From Linnemannia schmuckeri (lineage: Eukaryota; Mortierellomycota; Mortierellomycetes; Mortierellales; Mortierellaceae): a DNA stretch of 64,000 nucleotides. This document shows, piece by piece, positions 1-10,547 of this stretch; positions within the stretch are counted from its first letter, which is position 1; each line of letters starts with the position of its first letter. The stretch covers positions 898,001-962,000 of the forward strand of contig JANATG010000011.1 in NCBI GenBank assembly GCA_029449235.1, in the 5' to 3' direction. The translations under genes and the position numbers were made by a program. A model generated the notes under the pieces. It was not told the origin of the DNA. It saw only the letters and a program-made list of their open reading frames with translations, and did no database searches.

Positions 1-177
1 GGACAGACAACTGCCTTGCAAGCTTCTTTTGCCTACCAAGCAAATGTTAAGTGGCTTTGAAAGTGACGTCGACAAAAAACAATCTTGAACTACACCCTGT
101 GCCCCAAATAGGGAATCTTGCCTGCTGATCGCACTCGAACCCATCCACCTACACTTTTCCTCTTCAACGCATCAGCA

Positions 178-2009
178 ATGGCTCAGGCATTCAACAAACT
201 CGGCGGTATCTTCCCCAAGGGCAGCGGAAAGGGTCTCGCTGGCGGTGCCGGCGCCTTGATCACCCTTGGCGCCCTCGGCTACGGAATCAACGCCTCCCTC
301 TTCAACGGTAAAAAGCCCTTGATCCTCTTAGCAACAACGACAACACAGGAACAGTAGTACTGCTCTTTCTCCGAAAGCTCAGCTGACTGACTACCACTGC
401 AAGGAAGCAACGTAGTCTACTACGATCAGCACCCTCCCTCCTCACTATATTATGTTCACTTCACATTAGTCAACCTCAGACCAAGGCGAACAACTCAGGA
501 AACAATTTTCTTTCCAAGAGCTCTCATTCTAACTTTCCGGCTCTCCCTGTCTCTTTTTTCGATCTGATCACACTACTAGTTGACGGAGGTCACCGTGCTG
601 TCAAGTACTCCCGTGTCTTCGGTGTCCAGAAGGAGGTTTATAACGAAGGAACTCACTTTGTCATCCCCTGGTTCGAGACCCCCATCATCTACGATGTCCG
701 TGCCAAGCCCAGAAACGTTGCTTCCTTGACTGGAACCAAGGGTATGTTCAGGAAGGTCAATTATTATGGGGTCACATCATCAGCTCCGGAAAGAGAATAG
801 TTTCCGAGCAGCACAACGGACGGAATGAATTGCCCTATTTTTTTTCGCGGGCAAAGGCACGAACGGGATACACACCACAACAACGCGGCAGAAGGATAAA
901 CAGGCGACAGACATCGCAAGCAGAGAATGCAGGCGTTTGGGGCACAAGTGCGAGAAAAAAAAAACATTGACCTTCTAACGGCTTATATGTTGTCATCTTG
1001 TCTCCACTTAGATTTGCAGATGGTCAACATCACCGTCCGTGTCTTGTCCCGCCCCCGCGTCAACGACTTGGCCGAGATCTACCGTACATTGGGACAGGAT
1101 TACGATGAGCGTGTCTTGCCTTCGATCATTAACGAGGTGTCAAAGTCGGTCGTTGCTCAATTCAAGTAAGTCAAGACATGCTGGTATCGAGTACACTCGT
1201 TTTTATATTTCAAATAGCCATCCTTCGTTCTGATCGAGTTCTTTCCTACCTACACGATTTCTAGCGCCTCTCAACTTATTACTCAGCGTGACCGTGTCTC
1301 TCGCTTGGTTCGCGAGAACTTGATCAAGCGTGCCGCTCGCTTCAACATTGTCCTTGATGATGTTTCGATCGTCCACATGGCCTTCTCGCCCGAGTTCACC
1401 CAGGCCGTTGAGGCCAAGCAGATTGCTCAGCAGGAGGCTCAGCGTGCCGCCTTTGTTGTCGACCGCGCCATTCAGGAGAAGCAGTCTATCATTGTCAAGG
1501 CTGAGGGAGAGGCTCGCTCTGCAGAGCTTATTGGTGATGGTGAGTATCTGTGTTTTCACTATGACCAGATGACCGGATTGTCTTTGAATAATGCAGGATA
1601 GAGGTTTACAGCATGATCGTCTATTTTAGATCAAGACGAACAGTGGCTAATGCATCTTTTGCCGCTTTACCTTTCTTCCCTTTCATTTCCTCACCTCGTG
1701 CGGGATCAATTACCAACAACAATAGCCATCAAGAACAAGCCCGGTTTCATTGAACTCAGAAAGATTGAGGTCGCTCGCGAGATTGCCTCCATTATTTCCC
1801 ACTCCTCTAACCGCGTCATGCTCGATGCCGACACCTTGTTGTTGAACGTCAGCGAGCAGAAGTAAGCCATCCGTAGCACGATTATGATTTTGCGCCTTTT
1901 TTTATTGCATTATATGCTAGCCTATGGACGATGGGGCAACAACTGATTCCCTTCATTTTTTGGTTTATTTTTGGGTCCATTTAGGAAGGAGGAAGCCAAG
2001 AAGCAGTAA
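178..2009 (+). CDS. PHB2: Prohibitin 2, inner mitochondrial membrane scaffold
   Basis: Six exons read 178-307, 580-741, 1012-1165, 1265-1539, 1726-1861 and 1985-2009 (293 aa); all introns are GT..TAG. The product matches the prohibitin/SPFH family: a glycine-rich N-terminus with one membrane-anchoring segment (about residues 20-45), an SPFH core (RVFGVQKEVYNEGTHFVIPW) and a long C-terminal coiled coil (QQEAQRAAFVVDRAIQEKQ, then AEGEARSAELIGDAIKN). It ends in KKEEAKKQ. In known eukaryotes PHB1 and PHB2 form ring complexes in the mitochondrial inner membrane that stabilise newly made respiratory subunits; the PHB2 rather than PHB1 call rests on the glycine-rich N-terminus and the KKEEAKKQ tail. 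The start at 178 is the first ATG in frame; the open frame upstream of it begins at a TTG and is not needed. The last coding exon is only 25 nt. Confidence 0.95.
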
Positions 2010-3734
2010 AAAGCATGAACACGACAAAAAGGCATTAATGAAGCAGGGTTTCTATTTAGACATAAAAAACGAATTGTACATTTTAATCACTATGGACCGC
2101 CACTGCTGACAGCATGTTACACATGTAATTGGTATATTTGTTGTTGGGAGCTTTTCACCATTTTACCACTCGGTCATCGAAATGAAACCGTCCATCCCAC
2201 CTTCAGTTCTTGAATTTGTTTGGGCGATCAGTAGGCTGCAAGACAGTGAACCAATGCAGAGACGGAGGGAAGGAGGATTGTGTGAGAGAGAGAGCATTGG
2301 TGAAGGGAACGAGTGAGCTGGTTGGTTGGTTGGTTGCTCGAATAGTTGTTAAGTGGGACAATAGAGTCCAACCCCTTGGTCCCTTGCAGCCAAGTTGGTG
2401 TGCATTTTTTGTTTGCCGACCATCTTTGCAAACGACTCTTAAGCTGCCGAGCCCTAGCTTTTGTGTTTCGCGGCTCAATTTTTTTTCTCTCGTTTCTCGC
2501 TTTGGTGGATGATACGACTATGCGCATTAGATGTCATTGCTCTTGTTTTTGTTTCTTCTCTCGTATCCCTTTTACTCACTTTGCTGCTCCCCTTGGAAAA
2601 AAACCTGGACGGACAGACGGGCAGACAGGCGCCCTGCTTTTTTTTTCTTTTTTTCAGACTGCCATCTCATCCCTGACTCCCGTCATCCCTGAGGAAGCAA
2701 AAAGGATACACACGCCGACACAACAAATAGTCCCTTACTTTTTTTGAAAGGGGTTGGTTTTTGATGCCTGAAAACACACATAAGGAGGAAAAAAAGATGA
2801 GATCCTGTAGCCATTGTAAATCAAGACCACTTCTTGTCCACCTGGCCCACCTTTCACCCCTTTGAGAATGGGATCTACTGGAGCCCAAAAAACACACACA
2901 CTAGCCAGCTATTTGTGTCAAAAGGTGGTGAATGAATGAGTAAAAATAGGCTCGCCATGATAGTCAAGGAATGGTCCAAAGGAAGAGTGTTGGATTCGGA
3001 CTGGTGTCTACCCCTCTTTTCTCCTCCGCCTTTTTCCTTTGTTTTGCAACACTCACTTACACAAGTAAATGTGTAAATGAGAAAATATCTACTGTTGTGT
3101 GTATTCTGGCCCTCACACCATTGCCCTTGCCTACGCGCACTCTTCCCTCTAGTTTCTTCTTTTCTCTGCCCCTTTCCAGTCTCTTGCGTCCGCCTACTTG
3201 CCTATCTCTCCTCATCTTGTGCTCCGTCTCTCACTCAATCTCTCACTCACTCTTTCACTGCCTATCCTTCGCCCTTCCTCTTTACCCTCCCCCTCGTTTC
3301 CATCCTCTCCCTTACCAAACTAAATCCCCGCGTCTCTCTCTAATACCTTGCTCACCTTCTGGCATTTTTAAGGAAAGGGCGACCTCATACGATCCCGGGG
3401 GCAGCATTGAATGTGTTACTGTTTGACGATCGCTTCAATACGACAGCCATCCTCGCTTAGTTTAAGTCATCTGCTTTTTTTTTACTTTATATTACACCTT
3501 ATTTCAATCTTTCATAAGTACCCATGCTCTTCTCCTCGTCATCCTCTTTTTTTCTCTCTCTTTCTCACTTGCGCTTTCCCACCCGTTAGCCTCCAATAAC
3601 TCCTTCCTTCCCTTTCGCCATCCTCACCATCCTTAATCGCCTCTTTTCTCATCTGCCTTATCCATCTCGCCGCCGCTCAGGCTTCTTAATCTCTAATCCC
3701 TGACCCCAGTTCACCCACTCCCCAGCACACAACC
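2010..3734. other. Intergenic region and pyrimidine-rich leader of the next gene
   Basis: No protein-coding frame that I can support. From about 3100 to 3730 the plus strand is strongly C/T-rich (repeated ctctc, ttcttt, ccctt blocks) directly upstream of the transporter start at 3735, which suggests promoter plus 5' untranslated leader. Open frames here consist of Ser/Leu/Phe/Pro low-complexity and look fortuitous. Confidence 0.5.
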
Positions 3735-5818
3735 ATGGCGACTCAAGCATCGACAAACCCAGAGTCACAATCGTCCAATGCGCTTGTGCGCGCCATTCAC
3801 CGCCATTACAGCGACACAACATATCCGCGCTCTGACCAGACCATCGAGCGCGAAAAATTCTTAATCTTCAACATCCCCTTCAATCGATGGGCAATGTTCC
3901 CAACGGCCTTCATGTAATTTAAACGCCCCTCCATCTCCCTCTGTGTCCTATCCTTCGCCTTGCCCTAAAACAAACAAAATAACACAGCCATCCTATTATC
4001 AAGACACTTGGACTCTCAACTTTGTTCTGACTCCGCTTTTTTCTTTGTGATTGTTTTGCACCTCATACGCACGGACACACCACACGATCCCTCCTTTCGC
4101 GTCTTAATTAGTTTCCAGGCCATTTGTGGATCTCTCTATGCTTGTGAGTAAACAGTTCCAATAGATGTCCTTTATGCATTCACAGCACAGACGATTTCTT
4201 TCCTTGTTCCTAACATTCATCATTGATGTTACAATTCTTCAATTACATGCAGGGTCTGTCTTCAACGATCCCATTGACAGCTTCATCTACGGCTCTGTCA
4301 CCAATGCCGCCACCGGCAAGTCCACGCCAGCTGCTCACAATGCCGCCGTGACCTTTTACATCGCTGTCGGTAAGCTCTCGCGCACATGCACCTGCATTTT
4401 TGGTGAAAGCATATCCACTTGCATGAATATCTTGCTCAGCCGAATACTAATGTATGATCACTACGCGTCACTTGTTTATAGGATGCTTTGGCTTGTCTGC
4501 TGCCTTGAACGGACCTTGGCTCGAGCGTCACGGTCCCAAGCTTGCTGCTATCATCGGAGCCACCGTCTTCTTCCTCGGCAACATGATTGCCGCCATCGGC
4601 ATCTACACCCGCATTATCGCCCTGCTCTACTTTGGGTATGGAGTCCTTGGTGGCGCTGGTCTGGGACTCTGCTACATCTCTCCTGTTTCTGCTCTTCAGA
4701 AGTGGTTCCCCGACCGTCGTGGTTTGGCTGCCGGTTTCGCTGTCTGTGGTTTCGGTGCCGGTTCCATCATCTTGGCCAAGATCCCTCAGCCCTTGACTGC
4801 CGCCGTCGGTCTTCCCTTGACGTTTGTTGTTCTGGGATGTGCCTACTTTGCTGCGATGTTGATCTGTGCCGTTGTCTTTCGTGTGCCTCCTCCCGGCTTC
4901 CAGGTCAACGGTATGGACATGTACCGCAACAAGGTCGAGAAGAGCGGCGATCCAGAGGTCAATGCCTCGGAAAAGGCCGTTCAGGACTACAAGGATCCCG
5001 GTGCCAACATGGTTCTGAGCGCAGCCATCTTTTCCACAGAATACCGCATCATGTACATCATGATGCTTGGCAACTCGATCGCAGGATTGGTCTTTTTGTC
5101 TCGTCTCGCGAACATCATCAAGGATATTTTCAACAAGGATGAGGCTACCGCTGCCACCATTGTTGCCATCAACGGAGGTTTCAACCTGGCTGGCCGCCTG
5201 TTCTTCTCGACCGTCTCTGACCGCTTGGGCCGCAAGAACTCGTTCTTTGTGATGTTGTTGTCTCAAGTTATCATCCTTGCCTCGCTGCCAACGATCATGG
5301 AGAAGCGTGTCTACTGGGCCTTCTTGCTCGTCGTCTGGATTTTGACTTCTTGCTACGGTGGTGGATTCGGATGCATTCCCGCCTTCCTCTGCGATATGTT
5401 TGGTCCTTCCAACATCGGTGCTATGCACGGCATCATCCTGACTGCTTGGTCTCTGGCTGGTGTTGGCGGAGGACTTTTGTTCACGGAGGTGTACAACCAT
5501 CTCCTGGCCAACGGATACACTGTCAAGGATCCCACGGTCTACTCGGCCAATTTGCACTGGATCTTGGCTGTTGCATGTGTTGGTTTCTTTTTCTTTCTGT
5601 TTGTTGGCACCAACGTGCGCGATCGTCTGCTCCCCAAGGCCAAGGGTGAGTTTGCGCGTCTGAGGGTCTTTGGCCATCTGGTCCGCATGGGCTCGTTTGG
5701 TGTCCGTTTCGTGAGCAAGGCTGATGAGGATGCCGAGTGGGAGGCCTATGTGGACAAGAGGCGCGCCGAAGACCATGCTGGCCACTCTGTTGCTGCACCC
5801 GAAGTGGGCTCGTCCTAA
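3735..5818 (+). CDS. Major facilitator transporter, oxalate/formate antiporter (OFA)/monocarboxylate type
   Basis: Four exons: 3735-3913, 4112-4143, 4253-4369 and 4482-5818 (554 aa). Exon 2 is only 32 nt, but it restores the first transmembrane helix (FQAICGSLYAWSVF), a hallmark of OFA/monocarboxylate MFS carriers. Twelve hydrophobic segments are visible. The segment after helix 4, with a glycine-rich run followed by SALQKWFPDRRGLAAG, is typical of this family, and the second half contains GRLFFSTVSDRLGRKNSF, the MFS loop motif. A cytosolic loop of about 70 residues lies between the halves. The likely role is plasma- or organelle-membrane exchange of small carboxylates (for example oxalate, formate or pyruvate); the substrate cannot be read from sequence. 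Mutually consistent splice phases support the model. Confidence 0.88.
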
Positions 5819-5954
5819 GAAGGCCTTTTGTATCTATTTTCTTTTATATTTTTTTCCTATCTCTCATAAAGGCCCTTAAGCATTTTCAATGAATATTATC
5901 CTTTGTTTCCTGTGAGACCGTTTGTGCCCTCCTCTTTCACATCAACTGCCAATC

Positions 5955-7221
5955 ATGGTATGACAGTCGTGTCATCTAAAATCCAACCAGGGGGACGATA
6001 TACCATACATCCATGGGGCGATCGATAATACAATCATCCATCGATCGACATATCGACATCATATCGACCTATCAACCATGCAGCAACCAGCAAGCTAGCA
6101 GCCATCGCTACAACCAGTAGTCGCCCAGTACTTATTTCGTCAGGAGATCCATCGCCATCATCATCCAACCGACTTTGACAGCTAGCTCTGTCTTCCAGTC
6201 AACTTGAAATAGTGAATCGACGAGCAAACAGGATCGGAACAGCTATCAGCACTCAATATGCAATAGTGCGCCACCTCAGCAGCAACTCCTTTTTTATGGG
6301 TCAGGGTCAGTGATCAAAAGGTCTCTCAGCATCAGTAAAGCGATCTGTCTGTCTTTTATTGCGATCCTGACTAGTAAAAGAAGGCAAGATGGCTACCAGC
6401 GATCTGTTTTCCTGAGGGGTCACTATGCCGGATCAGTTTCAGCGTGAGGATCGGAACGGGATCAGGATCAGGACCAATAGGTCCTTTCAAGAGACGGGAG
6501 ACAGGAGGACAGGAAGAGGAGACGCCATCTCTGTTTTTCAGCTTTTTATCATCAACCTACACTCAACGAGAGGAGATATAAAAGACAACGAAAGAAGGAA
6601 AAACAGGATGGCTCCGAGGCGGCTAATTTGAGTTGCGGTCTTAATAACTTTGGCTTATTTTGTACTCTCTATATCAATTAGTCCGCTGAAGACCAGACCC
6701 AAAAGTCCACCAACGCCATGCGCGAGTTGCGTCTTGAGAAGCTCGTTCTCAACATTTGCGTCGGCGAGTCCGGAGACAGACTTACCCGTGCCGCTAAGGT
6801 TTTGGAGCAGTTGACCGGTCAGACCCCCGTCTACTCCAAGGCCCGCTACACCGTCCGTACCTTCGGTATCCGTCGTAACGAGAAGATCGCCGTCCACGTC
6901 ACCGTCCGTGGTCCCAAGGCTGAGGAGATTCTCGAGCGTGGCCTCAAGGTCAAGGAGTACGAGTTGAAGAAGTCCAACTTCTCCGAGACCGGCAACTTTG
7001 GCTTCGGTATCCAGGAGCACATCGATTTGGGTATCAAGTACGACCCCTCCATCGGTATTTACGGTATGGATTTCTTCGTCTGCATGAACCGTCCCGGTAA
7101 CCGTATCACCAAGCGTCGCCGCTGCGTTGCCAAGGTTGGTGCCAACCACCGCGTCAACAAGGAGGAGACCATGAACTGGTTCAAGCAGCGTTACGATGGT
7201 ATCCTTACCAACAAGAAGTAA
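5955..7221 (+). CDS. RPL11: 60S ribosomal protein L11 (uL5)
   Basis: The main coding exon, 6682-7221, encodes an unmistakable uL5 protein (NICVGESGDRLTRAAKVLEQ; TVRTFGIRRNEKIAVHVTVR; NFGFGIQEHIDLGIKYDPSI), which binds 5S rRNA and 25S rRNA in the central protuberance. Immediately before codon 6682 is a TAG acceptor, and the frame upstream gives SAEDQTQKSTNAMREL, matching the short acidic N-terminus expected before MREL. No ATG lies in frame after the acceptor except 6718, so the initiator must come from an upstream exon. I propose ATG at 5955-5957 followed directly by GTATGA (intron 5958-6681, 724 nt), giving a 180-aa protein. This is the only ATG-GT junction I found in the gap with a good donor, and it follows a pyrimidine-rich leader. 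The downstream exon is near certain; the first exon is inferred. If it is wrong, translation could start at 6718. Confidence 0.85.
5975..6085 (+). repeat. Short direct repeats of an atcgac unit inside the RPL11 first intron
   Basis: Between about 6015 and 6070 the sequence repeats the core atcgac/atcgat several times (catcgatcgac, atatcgac, atatcgacc). It is AT-rich and has no coding potential. It may simply be microsatellite-like; the function is unknown. Confidence 0.4.
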
Positions 7222-7268
7222 ATTATGCTTCAAACTTGGTAACAAACGGTGGACATTTTGCACCCTTG

Positions 7269-7274
7269 AATAAA
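7269..7274 (+). terminator. Polyadenylation signal AATAAA of RPL11
   Basis: A canonical AATAAA lies 48 nt after the RPL11 stop codon in an AT-rich 3' region. It is the likely cleavage/polyadenylation signal for that transcript. Confidence 0.5.
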
Positions 7275-7530
7275 CGCTTGGATAACTCTCTTCAACAACA
7301 ATCACGTCTTTATGGTTCTTCTTTATCTCTCTTGTTATGCTCTGTAGTCTTCAGAATAACCTTTTCATATGCGTGTGGGATACAAATTACCATTGCACCT
7401 CTATGACGACGATTGGGCTGTTTTTTTGACTGTACCAATGTTAGACAGAGTTTACTTCGCCATTCTGAAAAGAAGCCAGGTCGGGCGGTGCTCTCTTACT
7501 TTTAGGCTTTTCGACTTTTGGACCCAAAGG

Positions 7531-7540
7531 TATAAAAGGG
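7531..7540 (+). promoter_or_regulatory. TATA box upstream of the duplicated-domain gene
   Basis: The plus strand reads tataaaaggg about 130 nt before the ATG at 7663, followed by a pyrimidine- and A-rich leader. This is one of the clearest TATA elements in the window and suggests a regulated promoter rather than a housekeeping one. Confidence 0.55.
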
Positions 7541-7662
7541 AGGAGTTGACTTTCTACCTACTTTTTTTATCTTTTCTCATTCAAACACCTTTTTTGCATT
7601 CCTACACAAACACTCACAAAACATCTACTTTTCTCCATTCCCAAAACACAAAAAAACCTATC

Positions 7663-8546
7663 ATGTCGGCTCCTCCCTGCTACTCCAAGCTGCCCGCTCC
7701 CCAGTATCTGCAGTCCCCCCGCGTCTGCTGCATCACCCTCAACGAAAGCGACAAGCTCCGTCTCATCGGCGTTCCCAACGAACTTGTCCCCCACCTCCGA
7801 GCAGGTATCATGCGCTCTTGGGGCAAGATCACACGTGAACAAAACTACTCGGGCTCACACGAGTTCAAGATGTCGGGAAACCCCTGGTACGGATATGGGG
7901 ACGACCATGTCCCCGCACGCCGGTTAATTGTCGAGATTGTGAGAACCATGGCCCAGCAGGGGTGGAATTTGGTTCAGAGTGCGGATGTTTCCAAGAAGGA
8001 GATGGATAAGGACTCGTTGTTCTTTGAGTCGATAGATCCTAATAGTATCGTGGGCGCCGACTTAATGCAGGTGGATATGTTTTGTATCAGTTTTGGATCC
8101 AGGGACAAGTTGAGGGTTATCGAGGCTCCTTCGCCGGATGTTGTTGCTGTTGTTCGACAGGCCATCCAGACTCAATGGAGATCTGGGTAAGTTTGGATTG
8201 GTATTTGTTCGTTGGTTCGTCTTTTGCTGAAAAAATAGCAGTGAACAGGAAGTAAAGGGTCAACAACCACTCACGTATTTTCTGCCCACTTCCTTCCTGT
8301 ATGTTAAATAGTCTCAGCCGCGAGGAACAATCAAAGGCAGTGGCCATGTTCAAGTTGAATGGTTACCCCTGGTACCCTCATGCAGAGGAGACAGTCTACT
8401 CTCGCATGATGCTCTCTCAACTCCTAGCGAACCTGCGTGCATTGGGATACAAGCTGTATACCTCTGTCGACATCAGTATTGGTGGCTCAGAGAACCGGGA
8501 TACCGAAACCTGGATCTTCCGTCGAGTCGGAAACGCCTGGTCCTAA
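7663..8546 (+). CDS. Unrecognised protein made of two tandem copies of one ~110-residue domain
   Basis: Two exons, 7663-8186 and 8312-8546 (252 aa). I do not recognise a named family. The halves align with each other: CCITLNESDKLRLIGVP against FCISFGSRDKLRVIEAP, then FKMSGNPWYGYGDD against FKLNGYPWYPHAEE. The aligned tails are GWNLVQSADVSKKEMDKDSL and GYKLYTSVDISIGGSENRDT. This shows an internal duplication with a conserved G-x-PW core, a helix ending in a G-W/Y-x-L turn and an S-x-D-[VI]-S strand. There is no signal peptide and no membrane segment, so a cytosolic or nuclear location is likely. The single intron falls just after the start of the second unit's linker. A TATA box precedes it. 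The ATG at 7663 is chosen because the duplicated region begins shortly after it and the sequence before it is untranslated-leader-like. Confidence 0.85.
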
Positions 8547-8876
8547 ATTGCTCATATTTTTTTTTCTTCCATTTTCTCTCCCTACTGTACTTACTTGTAC
8601 ATACCCTTCCCAACACTTCCTATTCTTCCTCGTTACATATGGTTTTGCTTTTATCGACTTGCAAATAGAACTTGCCTCACATAAACAACACATAACTCTC
8701 CTCTGCTCGGCTGAGAAAGGGTGACAACCAGTGCCTAAACAACGTGGGAACACAAAATGTGATACTAAACGATGCTTTTATGCAAAGGAGAAAAATGCTA
8801 ATGGAAATGCTATGGGCAAATGGTTGAAAGGCTAGAATAAAATAATGAAGGTCAAAAGAGAAAAAGGCTAATGTAC
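8547..8876. other. Convergent 3' intergenic region
   Basis: This separates the convergent stop codons of the duplicated-domain gene and the DHA2 transporter. It is AT-rich with no supported gene. Confidence 0.5.
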
Positions 8877-10547
8877 TTAAAGACGCCCTTTCTCAAGGTC
8901 ATCAGCTCTGTCTATCTTGTCGGAGTGACTGTCAATCGTGCTGGTATCAATGTCATTGCCCGCCGAGAAGGGCTTGCCAACAATCTCGGACGAGGACAGA
9001 ACCTCCTCGAGGTCCTTGGGCTCGATCGTGCTGGCACTGTGGGTAGGGACGGCAGTCGAAGCCAAGGAAGGAGTCGAGACGTTCTTATGGACAGCAGGAC
9101 GGATGGGCTTGTCCCAGGGGAGAATAATGAGGGCGAGGAAGAATCCAAAGAGACCCATAGCGACCATGGCATAGAAAGCGTTATGGAACCCCTTAGCCAG
9201 AGCGGGGCCTCCACGAACAGCACCCTCGGTGTTTCCATTAGTCGAGATGGCGATGACGTTCAGAATCGCGAGTCCAAAGGGTGCGCCGAGTTGGAGACCA
9301 GTGTTGTAGAGTGCGCCGACGAGGCCTTGGTCCTTGTTCTCGGCGTCACGGACGGCTGTGATCTGGATGGGGAGGAGGGAAAGACCGACGCCAAAGATGT
9401 GGATGATGAATGCTGGGAAGGGGAGGGCCCAGTAGTTGGTGTGTTCGTCGACGAAGGAGAACATGAGAGCGGTGGCGGAGCGGAGGAGGAAGCCGGTCAA
9501 GATAAGGGGTTTGAGGGGTAGGCGGGGGAGCATGCGACCCAGGATTGTGAAGACAACGACAGCGAGGAGGGCGTGGACCAAGAAGCCGAGGGCGGTCTTG
9601 ATGGGGCTCCACTCGTAGACTTCTTGGAAGGTCATATTGGCGTAGTAGATGATTCCTTGAAACTTGGCCATGGAAACGAATGCGAGGACGACAGAGGTGG
9701 TGAAGGATTTGAGCTTCCAGATGCGAAGGGGCATCAATGGAGACTGGACGCGGCTTTCGATGAAAATGAACAAGGCAATGAGAGCGAGGGCGACAATAAA
9801 GACAGGGATCGTCTTGGCGTTGCCCCAGCCGTACTCGACACCAGTAATGATGTAATAGACAATACCGGTGACACCAGCGGTGGCAGTGATGGCGCCGAGG
9901 TAGTCGACCTTGGGTTTCTCGGTTTTGGCAGGGGCGACGGGGATGACAACAATACTCAGCGCCAGTAAGATCAAGGCAGCAATGGCTGAGATACGGAAGA
10001 TCCAGGCCCAGCCGATACTAGCAATCAATCCACCGGCCAAAAGGATACCAACAACGGCGCCGAGTCCACCAAAGGCACCAAAGATCGAGAAGGCCTTGGT
10101 ACGTTCCGGTCCGGCAGGGTAAGTGGTCGCGATTAGGGCCATGGCGGTAGGGACAGTCGCCGCAGCACCCATACCCTGAAGCGCACGCGCGAGGATAAAC
10201 ATGATTGGGGAAGTCGAGAAGGAGACGACCAGAGCCCAGAGGGCGAACCAGAAGAGACCAAACATAAACATCCGGCGATGTCCAAAGAGATCACCGAGAC
10301 GACCCGAGACGAGAAGGAGGCCCGCAAAGGAGATTGTATACGCGTTCAGGATCCACAGGACTTGTGGGACGGTGAAATGGAGGTCTTGGGCGATGGGGAG
10401 GATTGCGACGGATACAGAGGCGCCATTGACGATGTCAAAGAATTGGGCGAAGGATACAACGTAGAGGAGGGCGGGGCGGAATTTTTGGCGTAGACGGTCA
10501 AGGCCCTTGAGTTCGTCTTGGAAAGGCTTTTGGCTGATTTCGGCCAT
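8877..10547 (-). CDS. MFS multidrug-type transporter, DHA2 family (14 transmembrane helices)
   Basis: A single intronless frame of 556 aa. It starts at the ATG at 10547 (MAEISQKPFQ). Family markers are the loop 2-3 motif GRLGDLFGHRRMF, the helix 4 region ARALQGMGAAATVPTAMAL, the helix 5 region FGGLGAVVGILLAGGLIASI, and about fourteen hydrophobic segments. The layout corresponds to drug:proton antiporters of the DHA2 group (fungal Atr1-like, bacterial EmrB-like), which export xenobiotics or amino-acid-like compounds; the actual substrate is unknown. The C-terminal ~70 residues are hydrophilic and Ser/Asp-rich, a plausible cytosolic regulatory tail. Most comparable-sized genes nearby have several introns; this one has none. 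A TATA-like ttataaag sits on the minus strand near 10740. Confidence 0.9.
   Translation of the reverse strand: MAEISQKPFQDELKGLDRLRQKFRPALLYVVSFAQFFDIVNGASVSVAILPIAQDLHFTVPQVLWILNAYTISFAGLLLVSGRLGDLFGHRRMFMFGLFWFALWALVVSFSTSPIMFILARALQGMGAAATVPTAMALIATTYPAGPERTKAFSIFGAFGGLGAVVGILLAGGLIASIGWAWIFRISAIAALILLALSIVVIPVAPAKTEKPKVDYLGAITATAGVTGIVYYIITGVEYGWGNAKTIPVFIVALALIALFIFIESRVQSPLMPLRIWKLKSFTTSVVLAFVSMAKFQGIIYYANMTFQEVYEWSPIKTALGFLVHALLAVVVFTILGRMLPRLPLKPLILTGFLLRSATALMFSFVDEHTNYWALPFPAFIIHIFGVGLSLLPIQITAVRDAENKDQGLVGALYNTGLQLGAPFGLAILNVIAISTNGNTEGAVRGGPALAKGFHNAFYAMVAMGLFGFFLALIILPWDKPIRPAVHKNVSTPSLASTAVPTHSASTIEPKDLEEVLSSSEIVGKPFSAGNDIDTSTIDSHSDKIDRADDLEKGRL

Noticed and set aside
118..177. 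N-terminal extension of PHB2 upstream of 178
   Set aside because: The open frame there begins at a TTG, not an ATG, and the extra residues do not look like a prohibitin N-terminus.
2971..3426. 151-codon plus-strand open frame rich in Ser, Leu, Phe and Pro
   Set aside because: Low-complexity translation of a C/T-rich leader; no family features.
4436..5785. Long minus-strand open frame (about 450 codons) opposite the OFA transporter
   Set aside because: Its composition (Gln/Asp/His/Arg-rich, no domain) is the antisense shadow of GC-biased third positions in a real plus-strand gene with clear family motifs.
8871..9521. Plus-strand open frame opposite the DHA2 transporter
   Set aside because: Antisense shadow; the minus-strand transporter is complete and well supported.
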